Shown: positions 13,575 to 20,572 of the stretch, piece after piece
Layout of the letters: every line of letters begins with the position of its first letter
Position numbering within the stretch: position 1 is the stretch's first letter
Assembly (NCBI GenBank): GCA_002453165.1
Contig: DKGH01000008.1
Location: forward strand, 1,693 to 23,884
From: Verrucomicrobia bacterium UBA6775
GTDB lineage: Bacteria > Verrucomicrobiota > Verrucomicrobiia > Limisphaerales > UBA1096
Length of the DNA: 22,192 nt
Direction: 5' to 3'
Position numbers and translations under genes: made by a program
Notes under the pieces: model-generated
Told to the model about the DNA's origin: nothing
Database searches by the model: none
What the model saw: the letters and a program-made list of their open reading frames with translations, nothing else

Positions 13575-14159
13575 ATGAGTGACCATTCGCCCAACGCTCA
13601 GGCAACGCCGTTTGATTTCGAAGCGGTGCGTGATTTGCGTGGGCTGCGCAGTTTTTTGTCGCGATACGAGCAGGGCATTCTCCGGGTGATTGAGTTGCCG
13701 GCGGTGCACTCCGCTTACTGGTACGCCAACCGGGGCCAGTTCAAAGAACTAATGGCGCTCGACGCGGAGCTGTCAGAAAATGAGGCGCTCGCGCCGTTCG
13801 CCGAAGCCAGCCTTGCGGTTGGCCGGGAGCATCTACGCATGCTCAAGCCGATGTATGACCAGCGCATGATGCAGCGGTTCCGGAAATGCGTGGTTGCCGG
13901 GGAGGCGCGGGGTTGGAATCCGGTGGTGTTCGGGATGTTCCTCTCGATCCACTCCGTGCCGGTGCGCGAAGGATTACTCCAGTTTGGTCGCCAAATCTGG
14001 AGTGGCTTCATCAACAGCGCTCAGGAGGCACACGGGCTAAAATCGGCCGAGTGTTCGGAGTTGATGTCGGAGTATCTCGACCGCCTGCCGGGCTGGATCG
14101 AGGAGGTTATTTCCCAGCCGGCCAGCGAACCGGGCACGGTTCGGGTGGCGTTCAATTGA
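13575..14159 (+). CDS. UreF-like protein, N-terminally short
   Basis: From the ATG at 13575 the protein has 194 residues. The pattern resembles UreF, the urease accessory protein that binds UreG/UreH and gates nickel delivery. It has a helix VRDLRGLRSFLSRYEQG, then ELPAVHSAYWYANRGQFKEL with LMALDAELSENEAL, a REHLRML helix, and NPVVFGMFLSIHSVPVREGL leading into a helix resembling the UreF SWISSAV-type segment (IWSGFINSAQEAHGL). The usual UreF N-terminus with its LPxGxFSxSxGLE element is absent, and the upstream in-frame extension to 13407 does not supply it. No urease genes are in the window. It is followed after 8 bp by a symporter gene. Family assignment is by eye; another all-helical family is possible. 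Confidence 0.5.
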   Translation: MSDHSPNAQATPFDFEAVRDLRGLRSFLSRYEQGILRVIELPAVHSAYWYANRGQFKELMALDAELSENEALAPFAEASLAVGREHLRMLKPMYDQRMMQRFRKCVVAGEARGWNPVVFGMFLSIHSVPVREGLLQFGRQIWSGFINSAQEAHGLKSAECSELMSEYLDRLPGWIEEVISQPASEPGTVRVAFN

Positions 14160-14167
14160 TCAACCCT

Positions 14168-15724
14168 ATGTCTTCGGTCGAAACCAGTCCTGGCCTTGGC
14201 GGGGTCGACTGGCTGGTCATCGTTTTTTATCTGGCTGCGGTCATCGGTCTGGGTGTTTGGCTGGGCCGGGGGCAGCGCAACACGCGCGATTATTTTCTCG
14301 GGGGACGCGATCTGCCGTGGTGGGGCGTTGCGCTTTCCATTCTTGCCACCGAGACAAGTGCGCTGACATTTATCGGTGTGCCGGCGATGGCGTACGCGGG
14401 CAACCTGGGCTTCATGCAGATCGTGCTGGGCTATGCGGTGGGGCGCGTGATTTTGGCGGTCATTATGGTGCCGTACTATTTTCGGAACGAGATTTATTCA
14501 CCGTACGCTCTGCTTGGCCGGGCGTTCGGTACTTCGGCGCAAAAACTGGGTGCGGTGTTTTTTCTGGTGGCCGGGACGCTGGGTGCGGGGGTGCGCGTTT
14601 TCGTCACCTGCATCCCGTTGCAGTTGATGCTTGGTTGGTCGGTCACTGAGACGATTTTTTTATTTGTCGGGCTCTCGCTGGTTTACACTTGGTTCGGTGG
14701 AATTAAGGCGGTGGTCTGGACGGATGCCCTGCAATTCGTGCTGCTGTTGGCCGGTGGTTTGTTTGCCCTGTTTTATCTGCCGACGTTGATCGACGGAGGT
14801 TGGTCGGGTGCGCTTGGCCAAGCGGAGGACGCCGGCAAACTCGCTTGGTTGAATTTCGATTTCACGTTGGCCGAGCCGTACAATTTCTGGATGGGCGTCA
14901 TCGGCGCCGTTGTGTTTGTACTGTTCACGCACGGGATCGATCAGCTCGTGGCGCAACGGGTGCTTGCCTGTCGTGGCGTGGTGGATGGGCGGAAGGCGCT
15001 GGTGTTTTGCGCGGTCAGCATCGTGCCGATGATGTTGTTGTTCCTGATGGTCGGCGTTTTGCTGTGGGTTCATTACCAGCACGCGCCGATTCCGATTGAA
15101 ATCCCGGAAAATTCGACCGGTAAAAAACAGACGGATTACGTCTTCCCGATCTTCATGTTGGCGGAAGCCCCGGTTGGCATCAAGGGCCTGTTGTTTGTCG
15201 GGATCTTCGCGGCGGCGATGTCGTCGGTCAGTTCGGCACTAAGTGCGCTGGCCTCGGTCTCGACGATGGATCTTGGCTTGGTCGAGAAAATTAAGGATGA
15301 AGCAGCCGGGCTTCGGATGAGTCGCTGGGCGACTGTGTTCTGGGGCGGGATGCTCGTCGTGGTGGCGTTTCTTAGCCAGGAAATTACCTCGGTGATGAAT
15401 GCTGCGTTTAGTCTGGTGGGATTGACCAGTGGAGCGTTGCTGGGAGGGATTGTGCTTTCACTTGTCGTAAAGGGAAGACCGGCCTGGCCTGTGGTGACTG
15501 GAATGATAGCCTCCTTGGTTGGGATGATATGGATAAATTCACTTCTTGGTATGGATTTACCACCTACTGTAATCGAGGATTGGCTTGGTTATAGGGAATT
15601 AAGTGGGGTTTTTAATAAATTGGTTCATTGGCCGTGGTATACGCTGATCGGGGCCGGAATCCTTTTTTTGGTGTCCGGATCGTTGTTGCCATTCGCGAAA
15701 CCGAAGCCGGAGGTCGAGGCTTGA
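14168..15724 (+). CDS. SSS-family sodium:solute symporter
   Basis: From the ATG at 14168 the protein has 518 residues, about the usual SSS length, with roughly 13 hydrophobic segments. Family marks are VDWLVIVFYLAAVIGLGVWL, RDYFLGGRDLPWWGVALSIL, ATETSALTFIGVPAMAYAGN, YTWFGGIKAVVWTDALQFVL, and FVGIFAAAMSSVSSALSALA, the region with the conserved sodium-site serines. It imports a solute with sodium across the inner membrane; closest in look to sugar or organic-acid SSS carriers, substrate unknown. The frame is open upstream to 13886, but that part overlaps the preceding gene. The palindrome encodes ALGQAE in an extramembrane loop after ...LIDGGWSG. The 3' end (about 15490-15640) is AT-richer than the rest. 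It is in one operon with the UreF-like gene. Confidence 0.93.
   Translation: MSSVETSPGLGGVDWLVIVFYLAAVIGLGVWLGRGQRNTRDYFLGGRDLPWWGVALSILATETSALTFIGVPAMAYAGNLGFMQIVLGYAVGRVILAVIMVPYYFRNEIYSPYALLGRAFGTSAQKLGAVFFLVAGTLGAGVRVFVTCIPLQLMLGWSVTETIFLFVGLSLVYTWFGGIKAVVWTDALQFVLLLAGGLFALFYLPTLIDGGWSGALGQAEDAGKLAWLNFDFTLAEPYNFWMGVIGAVVFVLFTHGIDQLVAQRVLACRGVVDGRKALVFCAVSIVPMMLLFLMVGVLLWVHYQHAPIPIEIPENSTGKKQTDYVFPIFMLAEAPVGIKGLLFVGIFAAAMSSVSSALSALASVSTMDLGLVEKIKDEAAGLRMSRWATVFWGGMLVVVAFLSQEITSVMNAAFSLVGLTSGALLGGIVLSLVVKGRPAWPVVTGMIASLVGMIWINSLLGMDLPPTVIEDWLGYRELSGVFNKLVHWPWYTLIGAGILFLVSGSLLPFAKPKPEVEA
14811..14824. repeat. Dispersed palindrome, copy 10 (perfect 14-mer)
   Basis: In a loop of the SSS symporter, read as Ala-Leu-Gly-Gln-Ala. 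Confidence 0.9.
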
Positions 15725-15727
15725 CAG

Positions 15728-15773
15728 GGCGGCGTGCTCGCGGAGAATGCGCCGCCGGTTTGCGCAGGGCGCA
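15728..15773 (+). promoter_or_regulatory. Overlapping inverted repeats after the symporter gene
   Basis: GGCGGCG (15728-15734) is the exact reverse complement of CGCCGCC (15750-15756). TGCGCC (15748-15753) is the exact reverse complement of GGCGCA (15768-15773). The two stems share bases 15750-15753, so only one can form at a time. No T-tract follows either, so this is not a normal terminator. Function is unknown. Confidence 0.4.
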
Positions 15774-15820
15774 TTACCGGTGTAGATTTTCAAATTCTTA
15801 AAATGCAAAAGTACACTTCA

Positions 15821-16525
15821 ATGAAAACAATGAAAATTGTGCGGGCCGCCTTTGTGTTGCTCGCGTTTCTTTTTGTGGCACTCAGTTCGGATGCCGTCGC
15901 GGCAGACAAGAAAAAGGCCGCCGTCAAGGCGCCTCCGGGCATGGCGGCCCTTCCGCTGGAACTGCCGAAGCCGGCGTTCGTGGGAACCCCGCAGAACATC
16001 AAGGGCGTGAAGCAGTTGGAGAAACCGCTTGGCCGTCCTCGTCCCCCGTTTTTCGCGCCTAAGGGCGTAAAGAATCTGGCGCTTGGCAAGAAGATCAACG
16101 GCAGCGACGAGGAGCCGATTGTGGGCGACCTGAAGATGATCACCGACGGTGACAAAAAGGCAGCCGACGGCAGCTACGTCGAGCTTGGCCCTTTCACCCA
16201 GTACATTCAGGTCGATCTCGAGGCTGAGAAGGAAATTTATGCCGTGCTCTTCTGGCACTACCACAAGCAGGCGCGGGTTTACTTTGATGTCGTGGTGCAG
16301 ATTTCCAATGACGCGGAATTCGGCAAGTCGACCACTATCTATAACAACGACCACGACAACTCGGCTGAGCTGGGTGTCGGCAAGGACAATCATTATGTGG
16401 AAACGTCCGAGGGTCGGTTGATTGATGCCAAGGGTGTGAAGGGGCGCTATGTCCGTTTTTACAGCGGTGGCAACAATGCCAGCGACTTGAACCACTACAT
16501 CGAGGTCGAGGTCTACGGCAAATAA
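15821..16525 (+). CDS. Exported discoidin/F5-8C-like domain protein
   Basis: I used the ATG at 15821; ATGs at 15803 and 15830 are also in frame, the last giving a protein three residues shorter. About 234 residues. It has an N-terminal signal peptide (MKTMKIVRAAFVLLAFLFVA, cleavage near AVAA-DKKK), a Pro-rich linker, and a beta-sandwich domain: NLALGKKINGSDEEPIVGDL, MITDGDKKAADGSYVELGPF, TQYIQVDLEAEKEIYAVLFW, VQISNDAEF and KGRYVRFYSGG. This pattern (lineage-marking NLALGK, ITDGDKK, IQVDLE, RYVRFYS) is that of galactose-binding-like F5/8 type C domains, which bind sugars or other ligands. No catalytic site is apparent. Precise ligand unknown. It is followed by two hairpins and a T-tract at 16551-16612. 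Confidence 0.75.
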   Translation: MKTMKIVRAAFVLLAFLFVALSSDAVAADKKKAAVKAPPGMAALPLELPKPAFVGTPQNIKGVKQLEKPLGRPRPPFFAPKGVKNLALGKKINGSDEEPIVGDLKMITDGDKKAADGSYVELGPFTQYIQVDLEAEKEIYAVLFWHYHKQARVYFDVVVQISNDAEFGKSTTIYNNDHDNSAELGVGKDNHYVETSEGRLIDAKGVKGRYVRFYSGGNNASDLNHYIEVEVYGK

Positions 16526-16550
16526 GCCAGTCAACCGAAGCAATTGAACA

Positions 16551-16612
16551 GGCCGCCCAGCGGCCATGAAAGGGAGCGGAACCAAGTTAAAATGAGCCGC
16601 TCCCTTTTTTTT
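16551..16612 (+). terminator. Tandem hairpins with terminator shape; loop holds the next gene's start codon
   Basis: GGCCG/CGGCC (16551-16555 and 16561-16565) forms a small hairpin. Three bases later AAAGGGAGCGG (16569-16579) pairs perfectly over 11 bp with CCGCTCCCTTT (16597-16607), followed by Ts to 16612. The 17-base loop contains the ATG at 16592-16594. The structure ends the discoidin-like gene's transcript and at the same time overlaps the first codons of the following gene. The purine-rich AAGGGAG that could act as a ribosome-binding site lies in the stem. Confidence 0.8.
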
Positions 16613-18199
16613 GGCCTGATCCTTCTGATCACGGTGATCGCGTTGGTGTTCCGGTTGCCCGGCTTGGCCAAGCGCCCGATGCATGGCGACGAGGCGGTCA
16701 ACGCAGTCAAGATCGGCGAGCTGATCGAGGGCAAAGGCTACCGCTACGACCCTCACGAATATCACGGTCCAACTCTCAATTACTTTACGCTGATTCCAGC
16801 TTGGCTTGGTGGGGCCGATTCATTTGTTGGATTAAGTGAAGCCATCCTGCGGATTGTGCCGGTTGCGCTTGGCTTGGCTCTGGTGCTGTTGGTGGTGCCA
16901 TTGAGGGATGCGCTTGACCAAGGGGCGGCACTGTTGGCGGCCGGGTTGACTGCGCTCTCGCCGGCGATGGTTTTTTACAGTCGCTATTTCATTCACGAGT
17001 TGATTCTCGTCGTATTTACCGCAGTACTGATTATCAGCAGCTATCGCTGTTTCACGTCCCAAAAAGCGAGCTGGGCTGTCCTTGCTGGTGTGTCGCTTGG
17101 CCTGATGCACGCAACCAAGGAGACGTTTGTCATCGCGGTGGGTGCAATTGGCTTGGGCGTGATTGTTTTGCTGGGTTTACGCCTGAAAAATGGGCAGTGG
17201 CTGGAATCAACCAGGCAGGTCAAGTGGTCGCATGTCGCCATCATGATCGTATCGGCCGCCTTTGTTTCGATGGTTTTTTTCTCGTCATTTTTCACTCACC
17301 CTCAGGGCATTTTTGATTCGATAACGACTTACACCACATACGTCGATCGGGCGGAAACCTCCGTCCACGTGCAGCCGTGGTATTTCTATTTTCAACTGCT
17401 GTTTTTTTACCAATTCGCAGACGGCCCGTTTTTCACTGAATGGATTATCCTGCTCTTGGCCCTGACTGGAGTCGGGGTGGCCATTCGCGGAAACGTGCCA
17501 TTTGGGTGTCCTGCCTTTATAAGGTTTCTCGCGGTGTTCACTTTGTCGATGGCCGCAGTTTACGCGATGATACCGTACAAGACTCCCTGGTGCCTGCTTG
17601 GTTTTTACCACGGAATGCTGCTCCTGGCCGGAGTAGGGGGAATGTGGCTTTTGCAGTTGGGCGCCAAGGTGGTTCGAGTAACGGCGATTGTGGTCTTGGC
17701 TTTGGGGTCATTGCACTTGGGGCAGCAGTCTTATGCCGCGAACTTTCAATATTTTTCAGACAGCCGAAACCCGCACATCTACGGTCACACGAGTGTCGAC
17801 GTGCCGGTCATCGCTAATCGAATCAAATCGATGGTGGAGTTGCATGAAAAAGGGAAGGCGACACCGATTCAGGTTTACTGCCCCGGCGATGACTACTGGC
17901 CGTTGCCTTGGTATTTGCGGGGGTATCAGGTTGAGTTCGGTGGTGTCGTTTCCGAGCAGACTCCGCCCGCGCCGGTGATTCTAATCCAGCCACCGATGGA
18001 GGATGCGTTGATGCGGAAACTCTACGAGTTGCCGCCCCCGGGACAACGCGAGCTGTACATGCATCTTTTTTACAATACTGAGGATGGGACGGTGGATGTG
18101 ATGGAGTTGCGGCCTTCAGTGGAGCTGGTCGGTTTTGTCTCGCGTTCACTTTTTGAAAAACAGATGCGGCAGCCTGTCGGGGAGGAGGTCGACCCATGA
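16592..18199 (+). CDS. Agl23/TIGR03663-like GT-C membrane glycosyltransferase-type protein
   Basis: From the ATG at 16592, 535 residues with about 10-12 membrane segments and a soluble C-terminal part. After the first helix comes PMHGDEAVNAVKIGELIEGK (Asp33-Glu34), the acidic first-loop motif of GT-C and dolichyl-phosphate-mannose-type transferases. Then come YDPHEYHGPTLNYFTLIPAW, YSRYFIHELILV, and LFFYQFADGPFFTEWIILLL. This set fits the TIGR03663 family, named after archaeal Agl23, thought to work in lipid-linked glycan transfer or flipping. Its bacterial role is unknown and no partner glycosyltransferase is in the window. Alternative starts downstream would remove the first helix. It overlaps apbE by 4 bp (ATGA). 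The start lies inside a terminator-like hairpin loop. Confidence 0.8.
   Translation: MSRSLFFGLILLITVIALVFRLPGLAKRPMHGDEAVNAVKIGELIEGKGYRYDPHEYHGPTLNYFTLIPAWLGGADSFVGLSEAILRIVPVALGLALVLLVVPLRDALDQGAALLAAGLTALSPAMVFYSRYFIHELILVVFTAVLIISSYRCFTSQKASWAVLAGVSLGLMHATKETFVIAVGAIGLGVIVLLGLRLKNGQWLESTRQVKWSHVAIMIVSAAFVSMVFFSSFFTHPQGIFDSITTYTTYVDRAETSVHVQPWYFYFQLLFFYQFADGPFFTEWIILLLALTGVGVAIRGNVPFGCPAFIRFLAVFTLSMAAVYAMIPYKTPWCLLGFYHGMLLLAGVGGMWLLQLGAKVVRVTAIVVLALGSLHLGQQSYAANFQYFSDSRNPHIYGHTSVDVPVIANRIKSMVELHEKGKATPIQVYCPGDDYWPLPWYLRGYQVEFGGVVSEQTPPAPVILIQPPMEDALMRKLYELPPPGQRELYMHLFYNTEDGTVDVMELRPSVELVGFVSRSLFEKQMRQPVGEEVDP
16662..16674. repeat. Dispersed palindrome, copy 11
   Basis: GCTTGGCCAAGC plus G, just after the first membrane helix of the Agl23-like protein, read as Leu-Ala-Lys-Arg. 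Confidence 0.85.
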
Positions 18200-19182
18200 G
18201 GAAGCGACAAAGCGATCAAGTAGTGGATATCGCCGCGAAGACGATTGCCGATGCGCATCATTTTTCGCATGAGGCGATGGCCACGGTCTACGAGTTGTAC
18301 ATCGCGGATGAAGATGACGATTACGCTCGCGCCGGGGCGCAGGCGGCGTTTGCTGAGGTGGATCGATTGGAACTGGAGATGAGCCGGTTCCTTTCCAATA
18401 GCGACATTTCGAGGCTGAACGCCGCCGAACATGGAGAGATCGTCGATCTTGGCATGGACACATTCGAGTGCCTTCGCCGTGCAAAGGAGATGCACGACAA
18501 GACCGGTGGAGCGTTCGACATCAGCGTGGGAGCATTGTACGCTTGTTGGCTGGATGAAGACCGTAGGTTGCGCGTGCCGAGCGCGGAGGAGATCGAACAG
18601 GCTCATGCGTTAACCGGAATGGATCATCTCGAGATTGATGAGGAGGATTTTTGCGCCAAGATTTTGACGGAGGGCGTTCAGTTTGACTTGGGGGGTATCG
18701 GGAAAGGGTTCGCAGCAGAAAAAGTCGCGGAATTGCTCAGAGATTGGAGTCTGGAGCAATCGCTGGTGTTGGCCGGTGCTAGTTCGGTTTTGTGCGTTGG
18801 GGTGCCCGAGGGGATGAGCGGTTGGCCCATGAAACTGCGCAATCCGGAAAAACGAACGGAGGTTTTTGCTCGTTTCGACTTAAAAGAGGGTGCTGTCAGT
18901 GGCTCGGGGCGACAAAAAGGCCAGCATATCATCGATCCAAGATCAAAAAAGGCCGGCCCGGTCGAGGGCCGTCTGGCCGCTTGGTCCATCGCCCCCGATG
19001 CCATCGCGGCGGACGCCTCCTCGACGGCGTTCATGATGTTGTCGGATGAAGAAATCAGAGATTATTGCTTGGCGAATGAAGGAACTGCCGCGATAATCCT
19101 TCCTCAGGTGGGCAGTGACATCTCCTCTGGTCAAGCGGTTAAATCTTATGGCCAATGGAATCAAAGGAAATTGCGCACTTAA
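18196..19182 (+). CDS. apbE: FAD:protein FMN transferase (ApbE family)
   Basis: A 328-residue protein. ApbE attaches FMN from FAD to Thr/Ser in exported or membrane flavoproteins such as NqrB/C and RnfG. Visible motifs are EMSRFLSNSDISRLN, TGGAFDISVGAL, VQFDLGGIGKGFAAEKV (163-171 core, the family's DxGGIxKG), VSGSGRQKGQHIIDPRS (234-250) and PDAIAADASSTAF (267-279) at the metal/FAD site. Most ApbE proteins have a signal or lipobox; none is seen here (start MRKRQSDQVVDIAAKTIADA), so this copy looks cytoplasmic unless the start is misread. The 4-bp overlap with the Agl23-like gene makes that start firm. No candidate flavin-acceptor protein is visible in the window. Confidence 0.93.
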   Translation: MRKRQSDQVVDIAAKTIADAHHFSHEAMATVYELYIADEDDDYARAGAQAAFAEVDRLELEMSRFLSNSDISRLNAAEHGEIVDLGMDTFECLRRAKEMHDKTGGAFDISVGALYACWLDEDRRLRVPSAEEIEQAHALTGMDHLEIDEEDFCAKILTEGVQFDLGGIGKGFAAEKVAELLRDWSLEQSLVLAGASSVLCVGVPEGMSGWPMKLRNPEKRTEVFARFDLKEGAVSGSGRQKGQHIIDPRSKKAGPVEGRLAAWSIAPDAIAADASSTAFMMLSDEEIRDYCLANEGTAAIILPQVGSDISSGQAVKSYGQWNQRKLRT

Positions 19183-19199
19183 CGACTTTTTTAATACCA

Positions 19200-20558
19200 A
19201 TGAGTAATCAAATCGATCGTAGAAACTTCATTAGTTCATCGGCTGCTGCCGGTGCTGGTCTGATGCTTGCCAATGGTGCACTTGGCCAAGCGGGAAACAA
19301 AAAAGATATCAACATTGCGTTGATTGGTGCCGGCACTCAGGGCCAAGTCCTTATGAATGCCATCCTAAAGCTGGGCAGAAATTCGGGCGTTAAGTTCCGT
19401 GCTGTCTGCGATATTTGGGAAAAAGGAAACCTAAGACGAGTATCCCGTATTCTGAACGCCTATAAGCGTTACGGTCACAAGGGAACAGCGTATGTTGACT
19501 ATCAGGAGATGCTTGAAAAGGAGAAGGATTTGGATGCGGTCTTGGTTGCTACTCCCGATTTTTGGCATGCAGAGCACACCATTGCCTGTTTTGATAAAGG
19601 ACTGCACGTTTACTGTGAAAAAGAAATGTCTAACAGCCTTGATGATGCCAAGGACATGGTGCTTGCAGGACGCAAGGCTGGAAAGTTGCTACAAATTGGT
19701 CACCAACGACGTAGTAATCCACGGTACATTTACTGTAAGGACAAAGTAATCAATGAAGCGAACCTGCTCAATCGTATTACAAATATCTCCGGTCAGTGGC
19801 ACCGCAGTCGCGCTGCTTGTGTCGATCTTGGCTGGCCAAAGGGTACCGATATTCCCGCAGAGACATTGAAGAAATACGGTTTTGATGACATGTCACAGTT
19901 TCGTAACTGGCGTTGGTATAAAGGACTCGGTGGCGGCCCGATTGTTGATCTTGGTTCTCACCAAATCGATGTTTATAGCTGGTTTCTTGGTAATGCTCTT
20001 CCTTCTTCTGTAATGGCCAGTGGGGGAGTAGATTACTGGAAAGACCACGAGTGGTACGACAATGCAATAGCTATTTTCGAATTTCCAACTGAGAAGGGGC
20101 TTGTCCGTGCTAGTTACGAAACGCTTACGACCAACAGCAGTAACGGCTACTACGAGTTGTTTATGGGCGACGAGGGTACTCTGTTGATTTCCGAGTCTGC
20201 CGGTCGTGGCGAAATCTATCGTGAAAGCTGGGTTGAAGAGACCAAGTGGGATCCGTGGGTGCAGAAAAATTACGTAACTTTACAAAAAGCTAGCGTCAAA
20301 GCGGAAGTTAAAGAGGGCGACGACGAAGTGGATGTTCGAGAATCTGCTACACCCGCTCTCTATCGTATGCCGATCGAGATGAAGGTTCCTTATCACCAGC
20401 CTCACTTGGTGAATTTCTTTGATTCAATCAGAGGAAAAGCTGAATTGAATTGCCCTGGTGAAATTGGTTATGAGACTGCAGTTATGGTTCTTAAAGTCAA
20501 TGAAGCTATTGCAGAAGGTCGCAAGATAGAATTGAAGCCGGAGGAATTTAAAGTATAG
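19200..20558 (+). CDS. Tat-exported Gfo/Idh/MocA-family oxidoreductase
   Basis: From the ATG at 19200, 452 residues. The N-terminus MSNQIDRRNFISSSAAAGAG has a twin-arginine motif (RRNFI) and hydrophobic stretch, so it is a Tat substrate. The Rossmann domain begins INIALIGAGTQGQV (GAGTQG at 43-48), followed by VCDIW, VLVATPDFWHAEHTIACFDK, and the EK motif HVYCEKEMSNS. The second domain includes GGGPIVDLGSHQIDVYSWFL with the usual substrate-site His. Exported members use NAD(P) held tightly and act on sugars or inositols; the substrate is unknown. The longer frame from 19155 would bury the Tat signal, so I reject it. The palindrome encodes GALGQAGNK at the signal cleavage region. The gene is visibly richer in A/T than its neighbours. 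Confidence 0.93.
   Translation: MSNQIDRRNFISSSAAAGAGLMLANGALGQAGNKKDINIALIGAGTQGQVLMNAILKLGRNSGVKFRAVCDIWEKGNLRRVSRILNAYKRYGHKGTAYVDYQEMLEKEKDLDAVLVATPDFWHAEHTIACFDKGLHVYCEKEMSNSLDDAKDMVLAGRKAGKLLQIGHQRRSNPRYIYCKDKVINEANLLNRITNISGQWHRSRAACVDLGWPKGTDIPAETLKKYGFDDMSQFRNWRWYKGLGGGPIVDLGSHQIDVYSWFLGNALPSSVMASGGVDYWKDHEWYDNAIAIFEFPTEKGLVRASYETLTTNSSNGYYELFMGDEGTLLISESAGRGEIYRESWVEETKWDPWVQKNYVTLQKASVKAEVKEGDDEVDVRESATPALYRMPIEMKVPYHQPHLVNFFDSIRGKAELNCPGEIGYETAVMVLKVNEAIAEGRKIELKPEEFKV
19281..19292. repeat. Dispersed palindrome, copy 12
   Basis: Core at 19281-19290 plus CG, at the Tat-signal cleavage region of the oxidoreductase, read as Leu-Gly-Gln-Ala. Confidence 0.85.
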
Positions 20559-20572
20559 TTTCTCCACTTTGC

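Noticed and set aside
13886..14167. Upstream extension of the symporter frame
   Set aside because: It overlaps the preceding gene out of frame; the ATG at 14168 gives the normal SSS N-terminus.
15818..16765. Minus-strand open frame of 315 codons opposite the discoidin-like gene
   Set aside because: The plus strand has a signal peptide, a domain and a terminator; the minus frame has only His/Val/Leu-rich shadow sequence.
29..19292. LGQA as a conserved protein motif explaining the repeat
   Set aside because: The same bases are also read as Leu-Ala-Lys and occur in non-coding DNA, in proteins of unrelated families.
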